Below, piece by piece: positions 19,354-28,722 of a DNA stretch of 64,000 bases. The notes below the pieces were generated by a model. That model had not been told where the DNA came from, searched no databases, and saw only the letters and a program-made list of their open reading frames with translations. Source of the stretch: JAFGBI01 sp964454025 (lineage in GTDB: Bacteria > Myxococcota_A > Polyangia > Polyangiales > Polyangiaceae); contig CAYVRP010000022.1 in the NCBI GenBank assembly GCA_964454025.1, positions 1-64,000 of the forward strand, read 5' to 3'. Made by a program: the position numbers and the translations under genes. How positions within the stretch are numbered: the first letter of the stretch is position 1; each line of letters opens with the position of its first letter.

Positions 19354-20847
19354 TCACGCGAAGCGGGCCACGAGCGCTGCCAGCAGGGGTCGATCGAGCT
19401 TCCCGCTCGGCGAGCGAGGCAGCTCTGCCAGGCCGTGGAGCTCCCGCGGCAGCTCATGCGCGGCGAGGCGTCCACGGAGGCGCGCCCGCAACTCGTCGAG
19501 CCCCATCGGGTCCCCGCTCCAGACGACGAACGCGACCACGCGCTGGCCCCACTCGTGGTCGGGGCGGCCCGCGACGGCAGCCTCCGCGATCTCTGGCAGA
19601 CCGAGGAGCTCCGCCTCGATGCGCTCTGGCATGACCTTCTCCCCGCCGGTGATCAGGGTCGTGTCGGCGCGTCCGTGAACGTGGAGGCGGCCTGCCGGAT
19701 CGAGGTGCCCGAGGTCGGCAGTCACGAACCACCCCTCGGCGTCGAGCGGGAGCGGCTCCACGACCCAGGGCGGGGCGCCGCTGGCGCGGGCGGTTCCGGG
19801 CGAGGTCGGGGCTTCGGTGCAGCCGAGGACGTAGCCGGTCGCGAGCGTCGGTCCCCGGACGGCGATCCTTTCGCCTCGGGTGGTGACCTCGATGCCCGGG
19901 AGCGGCAGCCCGGCCCCGAGATCGGGGTGCGGTGCGGTGCCCCGGGGCTGGACCGTGACCTGGGAGGAGGTTTCCGTCAGACCGTAGGTCGTGAGCAAGG
20001 GCCAGCCCGCGGCCGCCGCCCGCGCCAGGACGTCGGCCGGGCAGGGTGCGCCTCCGACGAGGATGGCGCGGACCGAGGGCGGGGGCCGGAAGCCCACGGC
20101 GAGCAGGCGGGCCACCTGCGTCGGCACCAGGGAGAGCAACGTCACCCGCTCGCGCGTCACGACCTCGGCGAGCGCCGCGGGCTCGGCGCTCGGGGGGACG
20201 ACGACCGTCCGCCGCGCGATGAGGCAGCGCGTCAGCACGGAGAGCCCCCCGACGTGGGCGAGAGGGAGCGCGAGTAACCACCGATCGTCGGGCTCCCAGC
20301 CCAGGTGCGCGGCGCTCGCGCGCGCCGAGGCGACGATCGCGCGTCGCGACAGGATCACCGCCTTGGGTGCGCCGCTGCTGCCGCTGGTCGCTATCACCAC
20401 GAGCGCGCGGTCGTCGTTCGGAGGAGAGCTGCGGGCCGCGGCGGCGAGCTCCGCCGCGCCTGGATCCCGTGCCGCCGGCGCGCGAGGCTCGTGGGACGCC
20501 TCGCCGCGGAGCGGCGCGTCGCCGCCCGTCTCGGAGGTTTCCAGGAGACGGGCTCCCAGCTCCGCGGCGAACGCCACCCGGGCCGTGGGCGGTGACCGGG
20601 GGTGGAGGAGCACGGCCGGGACACCGAGCGCGAAGCAGGCGAGGACGAGCTCGAGGGAACCGAGGGTGGCCTCTCCCACGAGCGCTACTGGCCTGGGCGC
20701 GACGGGACGGTGCTCCTCGCCTGCGACCTGGGCGAGGCGCTCCTCGGTGCGGCGCCCCAGCTCGGCGAAGCTGATGGTGCGACCCGCGATCACCACCGCC
20801 GGGGTCGCGCCGGCTTCCGCGGCGGCGGCGAAGATCGAGAGCGTCAC
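19354..20847 (-). CDS. menE: o-Succinylbenzoate--CoA ligase
   Basis: 497 residues, an AMP-forming acyl-CoA synthetase. Motifs are the P-loop VIATSGSSGAPKAV, the adenylation motif TTYGLTETSSQV, GWFVTADLGHLD, and the C-terminal SGKLDRP with the catalytic Lys. It activates o-succinylbenzoate to its CoA ester before MenB closes the naphthoate ring. The GTG start at 20847 overlaps the TGA of menC (GTGA). A longer upstream frame exists but runs through menC and is not protein-like. It is the last gene of the eight-gene men operon; specificity is assigned from that context. Confidence 0.92.
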   Translation of the reverse strand: MTLSIFAAAAEAGATPAVVIAGRTISFAELGRRTEERLAQVAGEEHRPVAPRPVALVGEATLGSLELVLACFALGVPAVLLHPRSPPTARVAFAAELGARLLETSETGGDAPLRGEASHEPRAPAARDPGAAELAAAARSSPPNDDRALVVIATSGSSGAPKAVILSRRAIVASARASAAHLGWEPDDRWLLALPLAHVGGLSVLTRCLIARRTVVVPPSAEPAALAEVVTRERVTLLSLVPTQVARLLAVGFRPPPSVRAILVGGAPCPADVLARAAAAGWPLLTTYGLTETSSQVTVQPRGTAPHPDLGAGLPLPGIEVTTRGERIAVRGPTLATGYVLGCTEAPTSPGTARASGAPPWVVEPLPLDAEGWFVTADLGHLDPAGRLHVHGRADTTLITGGEKVMPERIEAELLGLPEIAEAAVAGRPDHEWGQRVVAFVVWSGDPMGLDELRARLRGRLAAHELPRELHGLAELPRSPSGKLDRPLLAALVARFA

Positions 20848-21986
20848 CGGCCCTCCTCCGTGGCGAGCGGTACCACCCCGAGGCCCGGCTCGTTCCAGGG
20901 CACGAGCACAGCCCCACGGAGCGCGGGCACCACCCGGAGCGGCCAAGCACCGAGGCCAGGGTGGACATCGAGCCCCATCGCCCTCCGAGTCGACCCGACG
21001 GCCAGAGCCACGGCGGCTGCGGCAGCGAGGGCGACGGGACCGTCGAGGGCGTGGGTGACGATGACGTCGACGCCGACGTCGCGCGCCTCGGCGGCGATCT
21101 CGAGCGCCCGCGCCGGTCCGCCGAGGATCGTGGGCTTGAGGACGACCGCTGCGGGGAACCCTTCGCCAGCGACCGCACGGAGGGTGCCGGCCGGCACGTC
21201 GCGGAGCGACTCGTCGAGCGCGACCGGGAGCGGGGACGCGGCGATCCGGCGGGCGATCTCGCGCGCGGCGCGGTCCCCGGCGGCGACTGCGACGAGGTCG
21301 AGCTCCGCCGCCGGCTCCTCCACCAGCTCGCAGCCGAGCGCGGCGAGACGGTGCAACGCGGGAAGCGCCTCGGCCAGGCGCAGCGCTCGGTTCGCGTCGA
21401 GGCGCAGATCGACGTCCGGGGCCGCTTCGCGCGCGGCGCGCGCGAGCTCGATCTCGCGCTCCAGCGCCCCGGGGCGCCCCACCTTGAGCTTCAGACAACG
21501 CATTCCTCGGGCCCGCGCCGAGGCCGCCTCGGCGGCGACCTGGTCGGGGGTTTCCCCGAGCAACAGCGCTCCGAGCGGGAGGGGGGCAGGAGCGGAGGGG
21601 CCACGGGGCGCCAGCAGCGCCCAGGTGGGGCGACCGAGGACGCGTCCCAGCAGGTCGAGCGCCGCGGTTTCGAGAGCGCACCGCGCCGCCGGCGGGAGCC
21701 CCGCCCGGATCGCTGCCGTCGCCACCGCCCACTCAGCGAACGGCATGTTCTCGTCGAGCCGGAGCCCATCCAGGGGTAGCCCGGCGAGCGCGGCCCGGCA
21801 GTCGGCGAGCGACTCACGCGATAGGCCCGGAAGCGGGCTCGCCTCGCCCTCGCCAGCATGACCGCGGCTCTCGGCGAGCTGGAGCAGCAACCCCGCGCGC
21901 CGACCCCAGGAGGCGTGCGCGTTGCTCGCCGGGGTCGCGAGTGCCCCGCCGAACTCCAAGCAGCGCGCGGATCTCAGCGCTATCAC
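20844..21986 (-). CDS. menC: o-Succinylbenzoate synthase
   Basis: 380 residues of the enolase superfamily (muconate-lactonizing/MenC type). It carries a KLKVG motif with the first catalytic Lys, LRLDANRAL with a metal Asp, a LVEEP metal Glu and ALDESL for the third ligand, then a VVLKPTILGG block with the second Lys. It dehydrates SHCHC to o-succinylbenzoate. The GTG at 21986 overlaps the stop of menA (GTGA), which fixes the start. The N-terminal capping domain is Ala/Gly-rich but intact. Confidence 0.92.
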   Translation of the reverse strand: MIALRSARCLEFGGALATPASNAHASWGRRAGLLLQLAESRGHAGEGEASPLPGLSRESLADCRAALAGLPLDGLRLDENMPFAEWAVATAAIRAGLPPAARCALETAALDLLGRVLGRPTWALLAPRGPSAPAPLPLGALLLGETPDQVAAEAASARARGMRCLKLKVGRPGALEREIELARAAREAAPDVDLRLDANRALRLAEALPALHRLAALGCELVEEPAAELDLVAVAAGDRAAREIARRIAASPLPVALDESLRDVPAGTLRAVAGEGFPAAVVLKPTILGGPARALEIAAEARDVGVDVIVTHALDGPVALAAAAAVALAVGSTRRAMGLDVHPGLGAWPLRVVPALRGAVLVPWNEPGLGVVPLATEEGR

Positions 21987-22936
21987 CCGCCGCTTCTCCC
22001 GTCGAAGGCGAGGGAAGTGGCGAAGATCAGGCCGAAGACGAGGGTCAGCGCCGCGGTCCCCACCAGGCTGCGGTTGAGGGCGCGTCCCTCGTCCGTGTAG
22101 AGGCGAAGGACGCGCCAGCCGGCGAGGGGCAGCGTCGCGAGGGGCGCGAGGACCGGCGCGCCAACGAGCCCGAGCAACCAGAGCGCCAGCGGCGTCGCAT
22201 ACGCGATCGCGACGAGGCCGGCGTACTCGAGCCGCGCCGCGGCGCGTCCCCAACGGACGGCGAGGGTGCGCTTGCCCGCCAGGACGTCGGTGTCGCGGTC
22301 GCGGAGGTTGTTGACCACCAGGATCGCGGCCGCGAGGGTCCCGGGTGGAACGCTCGCGAACAGGGCGAGCGGCGGCACCGTCCCGAGCACGACGAAGGTC
22401 GTCCCCGTGACCGCGACCACGCCGAAGAAGAGGAAGACGAAGAGCTCCCCGAGCCCATGATATCCGATCGGGTAGGGGCCTCCCGTGTAGGCGAGGGCGC
22501 TCAGGAGCGAGGCGACTCCGACCACGACGACCCAGGGTCCCGCTGCCGCGGCGAGGTAGAGCCCGACCCCGACCAGGGTCCCGATCACGGTCAACATCCC
22601 GATCTGGACGGCGCGGGGCGTCAGCAGCCCCGACTGGACCGCGCGCGGGGGTCCGAGGCGCGCGCTGGTGTCCGCTCCGCGCTGGAAGTCGAAGACGTCG
22701 TTGGCGAGGTTGGAGAGGATCTGGAGCAGGAGCGCGCCGGCGAGGGCGCCGAGGACCGGGCTGGCCCGCAGCGTGCCCTCCCGTTGGGCGACCGCGGCCC
22801 CGATGGCGACCGGCACGACGGCGGCAGGGAGGGTCGCGGGCCGGGTGGCCAGCACCCAGGCCGCCACGGAGCCTGGCTGCGGGAGTCGAGCGCCGGGGGG
22901 TGTCGGCCCGGTCGGGGCGCGCGCTGTCGTCCTCAC
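21983..22936 (-). CDS. menA: 1,4-Dihydroxy-2-naphthoate prenyltransferase
   Basis: 317 residues of the UbiA family. About eight to nine membrane helices are visible. The first Asp-rich motif is NLANDVFDFQRGAD, typical of MenA, and the second is NNLRDRDTDVLAGKRTL. It attaches the polyprenyl chain to DHNA in the inner membrane, giving demethylmenaquinone. The GTG at 22936 overlaps the TGA of menB. The first 25 residues are Pro/Ala-rich and come before the first helix. Confidence 0.93.
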   Translation of the reverse strand: MRTTARAPTGPTPPGARLPQPGSVAAWVLATRPATLPAAVVPVAIGAAVAQREGTLRASPVLGALAGALLLQILSNLANDVFDFQRGADTSARLGPPRAVQSGLLTPRAVQIGMLTVIGTLVGVGLYLAAAAGPWVVVVGVASLLSALAYTGGPYPIGYHGLGELFVFLFFGVVAVTGTTFVVLGTVPPLALFASVPPGTLAAAILVVNNLRDRDTDVLAGKRTLAVRWGRAAARLEYAGLVAIAYATPLALWLLGLVGAPVLAPLATLPLAGWRVLRLYTDEGRALNRSLVGTAALTLVFGLIFATSLAFDGRSGG

Positions 22937-23757
22937 GGGTACCGCTTGAAACGGCTGAAGTCCGGCGCCCGCTTCTGCACGAAGGCGTCGCGCCCCTCCT
23001 GTGCCTCCTCGCTCAAGTAGTAGAGCAGAGTGGCGTTGCCGGCGAGCTCCTGGAGCCCGGCCTGGCCGTCGCAGTCCGCATTGAGCGCGGCCTTGATGCA
23101 CCGGAGCGCCAGCGGGCTGTGCCGAAGGATCTCGCGGCACCAGCGCACCGTCTCGGTTTCCAGCGCCTCGTAGGGGACCACCGTGTTGACGAGCCCCATC
23201 GCCAGCGCCTCGTTCGCGTCGTACTGGCGGCAGAGCATCCAGATCTCGCGCGCCTTCTTCTGACCGACGACGCGAGCCAGGTAGCTGGCACCGTACCCCC
23301 CGTCGAAGCTCCCCACGCGGGGCCCCGTCTGGCCAAAACGTGCGTTGTCCGCCGCGATGGTCAGGTCGCAGACCAGGTGAAGGACGTGGCCGCCGCCGAT
23401 GGCGTAGCCCGCCACCATCGCGATCACGGGCTTCGGCAGGGTGCGGATCTGGCGCTGGAGATCGAGGACGTTGAGGCGCGGGACGCCGTCGGCCCCCACG
23501 TAACCGGCGTCGCCACGGATCTTCTGGTCGCCGCCGGAGCAGAACGCCTCGCGGCCCTCTCCGGTCAAGATGACGACGCCGATCCCCGAGTCGGCCCGCG
23601 CGTCCGCGAAAGCCTGGCTCATCTCGTCCACGGTCTGGGGACGGAAGGCGTTGCGAACGTGAGGGCGCGCGATCGTGATCTTCGCGATCCCCTCCGCGGC
23701 CTTCTCGTAGCGGATGTCCTCGAAGCCCGGGCAGCGAGTCCAGGAAACGGCGGTCAT
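22933..23757 (-). CDS. menB: 1,4-Dihydroxy-2-naphthoyl-CoA synthase
   Basis: 274 residues, a crotonase-fold enzyme. It has FCSGGDQKIRG, GYAIGGGHVLHLVCDL (oxyanion-hole region) and QTGPRVGSFDGGYG. The Gly at residue 145 (QTGP, where the mycobacterial enzyme has Asp) is the mark of type I MenB enzymes that use bicarbonate as the catalytic base. It closes the second ring from o-succinylbenzoyl-CoA. The ATG at 23757 overlaps the stop of menH (ATGA). Confidence 0.95.
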   Translation of the reverse strand: MTAVSWTRCPGFEDIRYEKAAEGIAKITIARPHVRNAFRPQTVDEMSQAFADARADSGIGVVILTGEGREAFCSGGDQKIRGDAGYVGADGVPRLNVLDLQRQIRTLPKPVIAMVAGYAIGGGHVLHLVCDLTIAADNARFGQTGPRVGSFDGGYGASYLARVVGQKKAREIWMLCRQYDANEALAMGLVNTVVPYEALETETVRWCREILRHSPLALRCIKAALNADCDGQAGLQELAGNATLLYYLSEEAQEGRDAFVQKRAPDFSRFKRYP

Positions 23758-24500
23758 GGGCGATGGTCCTTGCTCAGGATGCGCGCGAGCGCCAGGGGCG
23801 ATTCGCGCGGAACGTTGTGTCCCGCGCCGGACACCCGGTGGAGCCGGGCGTCCGGGCGCGCCTGGAGGATACGGCCGGCATGCCCCAGGAAATCCGCGTC
23901 GAGCTCGCCCACGACCAGGTCGAGGGGGATCCGGCTCCTCGTGAGCCGCGGGAGCAGGTCGGGCATCTCCGCCAGTCCGAGCACCTGCAGCGCGCGGGCG
24001 AGCCCCCGGGGGTCGTGCCCCAGACGCTCGCGGCGCTGGGCCTCGCGGCGAGCGGGCGACAGGGGGGCCGGGCTGGTGAGGATCGGCTGACGCTCCCAGG
24101 CGTCCACGAAGCGGGTGAGATCACCGGCCATGAGCAGCTGCACCCAGCTCGCGTCCTGGGCGCGGCGGCCCGCGCGGGCGGCGCTCCCGGTGAGGCCGGG
24201 GTGGGCGCCGATCACGGTGAGTCGCTCCACCCGAGCCGGATGGTCGAGGGCCAGCGCCAGCGCGAGGCGTCCCCCCAGCGAGTAACCGACGAGGTGAACC
24301 GGCTCCTCCGTCCACGCCCTGATGAGCGCCGCGAGGCGGCGGACCTCGTCGCCGAACGTGGCGACGAGGTCAGGAAACGGCGCGTCCCCGTGACCCGCCA
24401 GGCGCGGGCGCAGGGCGGCCCGCCCCGGGAGCGCCGCCACGACCTCGTCGAAGGTCCGCGGGCTGCCCGTGAACCCGTGGAGCAGCACGAGGGGGCTCAC
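23754..24500 (-). CDS. menH: SHCHC synthase, alpha/beta hydrolase
   Basis: 248 residues. The alpha/beta-hydrolase fold shows an oxyanion-hole LLHGFTGSPRTFDEV, the nucleophile elbow LVGYSLGGRLAL with Ser, ELDADFLG with the acid, and a late GAGHNVPRESP with the catalytic His. MenH removes pyruvate from SEPHCHC to give SHCHC. The GTG at 24500 overlaps the TGA of menD (GTGA). Position between menD and menB supports this assignment over a general hydrolase. Confidence 0.9.
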   Translation of the reverse strand: MSPLVLLHGFTGSPRTFDEVVAALPGRAALRPRLAGHGDAPFPDLVATFGDEVRRLAALIRAWTEEPVHLVGYSLGGRLALALALDHPARVERLTVIGAHPGLTGSAARAGRRAQDASWVQLLMAGDLTRFVDAWERQPILTSPAPLSPARREAQRRERLGHDPRGLARALQVLGLAEMPDLLPRLTRSRIPLDLVVGELDADFLGHAGRILQARPDARLHRVSGAGHNVPRESPLALARILSKDHRP

Positions 24501-26290
24501 CCGACGACCTCCCGCGCCATGCGTCGCGCGACCTCGGCGCGCAGCCGGACGAGCTCCCCGTGAGGCTCGCCCGGCGCTAGCTGCGCATCGACCACGGTGA
24601 CGCCGGGCGCCGCGTGCGCGGCCTCCAGCGCGGTCTCGAGGTCCTTCGGGTGCTGCACGGCGCGGTAGCGGTGGCCGTAGAGCTCCGCCGCGTGCCGGAG
24701 ATCGAAGGCGTGCGGCGTGGTCAGATACTTGAGCTCCTCGGGGCTGGCGACGGTCGCGACGGGGAGCTCCTCGAAGATGCGGCCGCCGCCGTCGTTGAGC
24801 ACGACGATGACGAGCGGTGCGCGGACCTGCCGCGCTGCCCAGAGCCCCCCGACGTCGTGGAGGAAGCTCACGTCGCCGAGCAGCAGCGTGGTCGGACCGC
24901 GCGCGACGGCGACGCCGGCAGCCGTGGACACCAGCCCGTCGATCCCGTTGGCGCCCCGGTTGGCGACCACCAGGATCGCGAAGTCGGAGCGGGGCGTGAA
25001 CAGGTCCACGGCGCGGAGCGGCAGGCTGCTGCCGAGCACCAGGGAGCTCCCCCGCGGCAACGCCTCGAGGGTGGCCGCGACAGCGCGCCCCTCGGTCAGC
25101 CCCCCGGAGCCGCCCTCGAGCACCGCCCGCACGGCCTCCGCCGCCGGTACCTGGAGCCGGGCGAGCTCGGCGACGAAGGATCGCCGGCGGCACACGGCGG
25201 CGGTCACCGGTGCGGGCAGTTGCGCGAGCAACAGCTCGATCGAGGTCCGGAGATCCGCCTCCACATGGACGAGCGCGGTGTGAGAAGGGTCTGCCCAGCC
25301 GTGCGGTGAGAGTACGAGGCGCTCGACGGGGGGGCGGAGCCAGTCGTCCCATCCCGCTGTCAGCGGCGCTGCCCCGATCTGCAGCACCACGTCCGGGCTG
25401 ACCCGCGCGCGGAAGTGGGCGTCGAGCAGCAGCGGCTCGATGCGGTCCATCAGCGCCTTTCCGGCGCCGACGGCGGCCGTCCGGAGCTGGCTCGTGGTTT
25501 CGCAGGCGAGCGCGAAATCCAGGCGGCCGGCCAGCTCGCCGAGGAGCGCCGGCGGCGGGGCCTGGGCGGGAGTGAGCGCTCCGCAGAAGACCAGGCCGCG
25601 CTCGGCGCGCGCCAGACGCGTGGCGATTTCGCCGATGGCTTCGTTCGCAGGTTGGAGCCGCGAGGGCGCGAGGTCACCACGTGACCCGTCCGCGGCGAGC
25701 GCCGCCGCGGCGCGCGCGAGGGCTCGACCTTCGGGCGACGTCGCCGGGGTCGGCTCGAGCGGCTTGGCGGCGCGGGCGTTGATGTGGACGGGTCCCGGGC
25801 GCGGTCCCCGCGCGAGGGCGATGGCCTGCGCGACGCGGCGGATGGCGCCGCGCAGCGCCGGCAGTCGTGTGTCCGGGTTGCCGAGATCGACGGCGTGGCG
25901 GACGTGCGCGTCGAAGAGCCGGGTCTGCTCGATGGTTTGCGGTGCCCCGCAGTGAATCAGCTCCAGGGGGCGGTCCGCCGTGACCACCACCAGCGGGCAG
26001 CCGGTCGCGCTGGCCTCGATCACGGCCGGGAGGTAGTGCGCCGGGGCGGTCCCGGAGGTCGACAGCAGGGCGACCGGGGCTCCGGTGGCCTTGATCCGTC
26101 CCAGCGCGAAGAACCCGGCGCTCCGCTCGTCCGTCACCGACCAGCAGGTGAGCTCGGCGCGTCGCAAGCTCGCCAGCACGAACGGCGTCGAGCGCGATCC
26201 GGGGCTCACCACCACGTCGCGCAAGCCGCCCGCGACCAGCCCGGCGACGACGAGGTCCGCCCAGGGTCCCACGAGCTCGCCGTCGTTCAT
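24497..26290 (-). CDS. menD: SEPHCHC synthase (ThDP-dependent)
   Basis: 597 residues. It opens with the MenD signature VVSPGSRSTPFVLAS and TDERSAGFFALG (the ThDP-activating Glu), then LSTSGTAPAHYLPAVIEA. The C-terminal ThDP and Mg motif is LLLGDVSFLHDVGGL ... VVLNDGGGRIFEELP. It joins 2-oxoglutarate to isochorismate, the committed step of the pathway. The ATG at 26290 overlaps the stop of menF (ATGA). Confidence 0.95.
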   Translation of the reverse strand: MNDGELVGPWADLVVAGLVAGGLRDVVVSPGSRSTPFVLASLRRAELTCWSVTDERSAGFFALGRIKATGAPVALLSTSGTAPAHYLPAVIEASATGCPLVVVTADRPLELIHCGAPQTIEQTRLFDAHVRHAVDLGNPDTRLPALRGAIRRVAQAIALARGPRPGPVHINARAAKPLEPTPATSPEGRALARAAAALAADGSRGDLAPSRLQPANEAIGEIATRLARAERGLVFCGALTPAQAPPPALLGELAGRLDFALACETTSQLRTAAVGAGKALMDRIEPLLLDAHFRARVSPDVVLQIGAAPLTAGWDDWLRPPVERLVLSPHGWADPSHTALVHVEADLRTSIELLLAQLPAPVTAAVCRRRSFVAELARLQVPAAEAVRAVLEGGSGGLTEGRAVAATLEALPRGSSLVLGSSLPLRAVDLFTPRSDFAILVVANRGANGIDGLVSTAAGVAVARGPTTLLLGDVSFLHDVGGLWAARQVRAPLVIVVLNDGGGRIFEELPVATVASPEELKYLTTPHAFDLRHAAELYGHRYRAVQHPKDLETALEAAHAAPGVTVVDAQLAPGEPHGELVRLRAEVARRMAREVVG

Positions 26291-27669
26291 GGGCGCGCGG
26301 CTCCGAGCGCGGAGAGGAACGTGGTGAGCTTGAGTCGGATCTCGGCGGCCTCGGCGGCGGGCGCGGACCCGGCGACGATCCCGGCGCCAGCCCACAGCTC
26401 CGCCTCCTCGTCGGTCAAGAGCCCCGATCGGATCGCCACCACGAAATCACCGTCTCCCGACCCGTCGACCCAGCCCACCGGCGACGCGTACCAGCCCCGC
26501 GGCGAAGGTTCGTTGCGCTCGATCCAGGCGAGCGCGGTCGCGGTCGGCGTGCCCCCGACGGCCGGGGTGGGGTGCAGCCGTTCGACGAGTCGGAGCACGT
26601 GCCAGGAGCGCGCGAGCTGCCCCTCGATCGGGGTCCGGAGGTGCACGACTTCGCGCGCCGCCCGCAGCACGGGGACCCGGGGGACGTCGAGGGAAGCGCA
26701 GAGCGGTCGGAGCCGGTCGGCGAGGTCGCGCACGACGAAGCCGTGCTCGGTGAGCTCCTTCTCGCTGAGCAGAAGCGTCTCCGGCGCCCGCGCTCCGTCG
26801 CGCGCGGCCGAGCCCGCCAGCGCCTCGGCCATCACCGCAAGACCCGCGCGCGCGATCAATCGCTCGGGGGTGGCCCCGAGGAAGCACCGGCCACCCTGGT
26901 GGAACGCGAAGACGGTCGCGCGCGGGTTCTCGTCCAGCAGACGTGCGAGCACGGCGCTCGCGTCGAGCCTGGTATCGACGCGGAGCCGGACGCGATGAGC
27001 GACCACGACCTTGTCGAGTTCCCCCCGGTCGGTGGCGGCGCAGGCGGCCTCGAGGCGCCGGAGCAGGTCCGCGTCGGGCGGGCCGGGATCGCGCCCCGCT
27101 CGCGGCCCCGGGGGGGCGACGGGCGCCGGCGGATCGAGCGCGGCGGCCAGCGAGACGAGTCGCTCGACAGCGGCATCCCACTCGTGCAGCGGCTCGCCGT
27201 CGCGCCGCGCGAGCCCCAGCCAGCCCCGTCCCCCGCTCGCCACGTAGGTGACCCGCGGCAGCAAGAAACGCGCGTCGCCGAAGCCGATCCAGCTCCCGCG
27301 GGCGGCCGCGCCCGGCCGGAACGCGAAGCCCCCGAACGCCCGCGGCGGCGGGGCGCCTTCCGTGAACGCGCGGCTGACGACGCGGCCGAGCGCGACGGTG
27401 ACGGCTCGCTCGACCTCGGTGAAGCGCGCGTCGCCCGCGCCCGTGACGACGGTGCAGGCGCCGAAGCCCGCGCAGCTGAGCCCCGTGGGATCTCGCCAGG
27501 CCACGTCCGGCAGCTCGCCGAACGCGTGCACCACGGCCATCAAGGGGGCGACAGGGGCCGGGATCCACGCGAGCGTGGCGTCGTCCCCGCGCCGCGCTGC
27601 GGCTCGGAGCCACCCCTCCGCGGTCCGCCCGTCGCCGCCACGGGCGCTCGACGCGGACGCCGCGATCAT
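26287..27669 (-). CDS. menF: Isochorismate synthase
   Basis: 460 residues of the chorismate-binding family. It has an ELDKVVVAHRV strand with the conserved Lys, FLGATPERLI, ALAGSAARD, LLSEKELTEHGFVV with the Glu-His pair, HLRTPIEGQL, and the C-terminal ERNEPSPRGWYASPVGW and AGAGIVAGSAPAAE metal-site Glu region. It converts chorismate to isochorismate. The ATG at 27669 overlaps the TGA of ubiE/menG. The N-terminal 180 residues are less conserved, as usual. Confidence 0.93.
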   Translation of the reverse strand: MIAASASSARGGDGRTAEGWLRAAARRGDDATLAWIPAPVAPLMAVVHAFGELPDVAWRDPTGLSCAGFGACTVVTGAGDARFTEVERAVTVALGRVVSRAFTEGAPPPRAFGGFAFRPGAAARGSWIGFGDARFLLPRVTYVASGGRGWLGLARRDGEPLHEWDAAVERLVSLAAALDPPAPVAPPGPRAGRDPGPPDADLLRRLEAACAATDRGELDKVVVAHRVRLRVDTRLDASAVLARLLDENPRATVFAFHQGGRCFLGATPERLIARAGLAVMAEALAGSAARDGARAPETLLLSEKELTEHGFVVRDLADRLRPLCASLDVPRVPVLRAAREVVHLRTPIEGQLARSWHVLRLVERLHPTPAVGGTPTATALAWIERNEPSPRGWYASPVGWVDGSGDGDFVVAIRSGLLTDEEAELWAGAGIVAGSAPAAEAAEIRLKLTTFLSALGAARP

Positions 27670-28379
27670 GGTCGTCCGCCCGCGCCCCCGACGTAGAGGT
27701 GGACCGCGCCCAAACTGAGCGCGGTCACTCCCGTCACCGCGAAGCCCGCGGCGGTGAGCTCCTCGGCGAAGAGCGCGGCGCTCGGGAACGAAGCGATCGA
27801 GCGCGCGAGGTAGCGATACTCCGCTTTGCCGCCGAGCGCGGCGCCGATCCATGGCACCACCCGGTGCACGTGGAGGCGCGCCAGCGGCGCCAGCAGGCCC
27901 CGGCGCGGGTCGGAGAGCTCCAGCACCACGAACCGGGATCCGGGCCGCAGGATGCGACGGATCTCCAGGAGCGCGCGCGGCCGTTCGGGCACGTTCCGGA
28001 TCCCGAACGCCACGCACGCGGCGTCGAAAGAAGCGGCCGGGAAGGGGAGCGCGCGGACGTCACCGGCCACGAGCTCGATACGATCGTGGAGCCCGAGGCG
28101 CACGATCTTCGCCTGGCCCACCGCTAGCATGCGAGGCGAGGCATCCACCCCGACGAGTCGAGCCGTGGGGTAACGTCGCGCGGCCGCGATCGCGAGGTCC
28201 CCGGTCCCGGTCGCGATGTCGAGGACGCGGGCGTCGTCGCGAAGCTCGAGCGCGCGAACCGCCGCCCGCCGCCAACTCCCGTCGATGCCGAGGGAGATGA
28301 GGCGATTCGCGAGGTCGTAGCGGGGGGCGATGCGATCGAACATCGGCCCGGAACCGGCCTGCGGGCGCGCCGGATCCAT
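27666..28379 (-). CDS. menG: Demethylmenaquinone methyltransferase (UbiE/MenG family)
   Basis: 237 residues. Class I SAM methyltransferase with the UbiE signatures MFDRIAPRYDLANRLISLG and LDIATGTGDLAI (SAM loop), then GIRNVPER and an RILRPGSRFVVLELS strand. In this men operon it makes menaquinone from demethylmenaquinone at the last step. No ubiquinone gene is in the window, so dual use is not supported here. It is first in the operon; AGGAAGG at 28385-28391 lies 5 bases before the ATG. Confidence 0.92.
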   Translation of the reverse strand: MDPARPQAGSGPMFDRIAPRYDLANRLISLGIDGSWRRAAVRALELRDDARVLDIATGTGDLAIAAARRYPTARLVGVDASPRMLAVGQAKIVRLGLHDRIELVAGDVRALPFPAASFDAACVAFGIRNVPERPRALLEIRRILRPGSRFVVLELSDPRRGLLAPLARLHVHRVVPWIGAALGGKAEYRYLARSIASFPSAALFAEELTAAGFAVTGVTALSLGAVHLYVGGAGGRP

Positions 28380-28722
28380 CAGCGCCTTCCTCTCCCGGGG
28401 TTGGCGAGGTCGCCGGCGCGGGACCGGGGTAGACGCTCCCGTCTCGCCCAGGCGCTGCCCGCCGTTTGCCTACCGGCGAGGGTCGCGGCGACGGGGACCG
28501 GCAGCTCGGCGAGGGTGAGCTCGGCGGGAGCGGAGGTGGCGGCTTCGGACAAGGGGGCTCCGGAGGGGGCGCGGGGCCCGCGCGCGGCGCAGGCTCGAAG
28601 GTTTTAGGCGGCTCGCGGGCGCCGTCAACGGTCAACGCGAAGGCGACGCCGGCCTCTGGACAGCCCGGCGCCATGCGGGTGCGCGGTGACGCTCGCTCCT
28701 TGCGCTGCTTGCCGTCGCCGGC
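28380..28722. other. Intergenic region upstream of the men operon
   Basis: About 340 bp between the men operon start and the end of the helicase gene, both on the minus strand. It must hold the men promoter, but I see no clear -35/-10 pair. Several open frames cross it; their translations are Pro- and Arg-rich shadows. No RNA gene or repeat was recognised. Confidence 0.5.

Noticed and set aside
28060..28674. Minus-strand frame upstream of and overlapping menG
   Set aside because: It is Pro-rich without a domain and conflicts with menG, whose start has a good Shine-Dalgarno.
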